Source of the DNA: a virus
IMG/VR virus record: IMGVR_UViG_3300031578_000358
Location: 1 to 22,902 of that record
DNA: 22,902 nt
Reading direction: 5' to 3' (one strand)
A model generated the notes under the pieces. It saw only the letters and a program-made list of their open reading frames with translations. It was not told the DNA's origin and ran no database searches. Below are positions 22,786-22,902 of the stretch, piece after piece (within the stretch, counting starts at the first letter, position 1; every line of letters starts with the position of its first letter). The position numbers were made by a program, and so were the translations under genes.

Positions 22786-22902
22786 AATGCCTTTCGTATC
22801 ATATCTCTCATTTCTTCTCTAACGTAATTATCTATTTCATCTGGTGTTATATATTTCCATTTATCAACTTCTCGTAATGTTGTTTCTGTATCACCCACAT
22901 AC
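22782..22902 (-). CDS. 3' end of an unknown gene, cut by the window edge
   Basis: The frame is open from the window edge (first whole codon at 22901) to TGA at 22784-22782, which overlaps the HAD gene start as ATGA. The 39 visible residues are charged and helical (YVGDTETTLREVDKWKY, then DEIDNYVREEMRDM, ending IRKAL). Too little is visible to name a family. Confidence 0.65.
   Translation of the reverse strand, partial: YVGDTETTLREVDKWKYITPDEIDNYVREEMRDMIRKAL

Overview
The window reads as part of the genome of a large, strictly lytic, distant T4-like myovirus with an AT-rich genome. The evidence is a T4-type replication and recombination set (family B DNA polymerase with its own exonuclease, gp41-type replicative helicase, UvsY, UvsW), gene ends that overlap as ATGA or TAATG almost everywhere, and two exact copies of TATAAATA, the T4 late-promoter box. 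There is no integrase, transposase, rRNA or CRISPR array, and I saw no tRNA gene. Good Shine-Dalgarno sites and a clean TTTACA-17-TATAAT promoter argue for a host with ordinary sigma-70 signals; the host itself cannot be named from this window.

Layout. (1) 3-1352, plus: the 3' part of a gene coding for an extraordinary polyserine protein; its start lies outside the window. (2) 1400-7337, plus: a compact run of mostly unknown small genes behind a T4-type late promoter, including a DHH phosphoesterase, several Cys4 zinc-ribbon miniproteins, a one-pass membrane coiled-coil protein and a three-module protein with a tandem duplication. (3) 13728 down to 7334, minus: gp41-like helicase, dUTPase, Fe-S uracil-DNA glycosylase, DNA polymerase, an L7/L12-like protein with a Gly/Tyr repeat, and a membrane-anchored lytic transglycosylase, with one unknown gene ahead of them (14169-13747). 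(4) 14191-14276: a divergent promoter region. (5) 14277-16886, plus: uvsY, a zincin-like small gene, an unknown gene behind a second late promoter, and uvsW. (6) 22902 down to 16879, minus: a tightly overlapping operon of unusual enzymes: HAD phosphatase, two ADP-ribosyltransferase-like paralogues, a CCA-adding/poly(A) polymerase-HD enzyme, a RimK-like ATP-grasp ligase fused to a retropepsin-like domain, and small unknown proteins. No stretch over 300 bases lacks a gene.

The main observation is that proteins with nothing else in common share short N-terminal leaders. On the minus strand they look like M-K-F-x-x-Y-I-x-E; on the plus strand they look like M-x-x-L-x-[RK]-I-D-K-L-L-I-D-E or M-K-x-x-x-F-L-x-E. 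Most end in (L/I)-x-E followed by a small or polar residue. This resembles the capsid-targeting sequence of T4 internal proteins and Alt, which the gp21 prohead protease removes after (L/I)-x-E. I infer that much of this window encodes a cargo of enzymes packed into the capsid and delivered with the DNA. The replication proteins next door lack these leaders. In three proteins a leader or a cleavage-like site lies inside the chain, which suggests polyproteins.

Other points of note: an in-frame TGA interrupts an apparently conserved C-terminal Cys motif (2181); the DNA polymerase may start at an AUU codon; the helicase P-loop is degenerate; the dUTPase carries a fused zinc knuckle; and a hairpin with a six-codon mini-ORF is coupled to the uvsW start.
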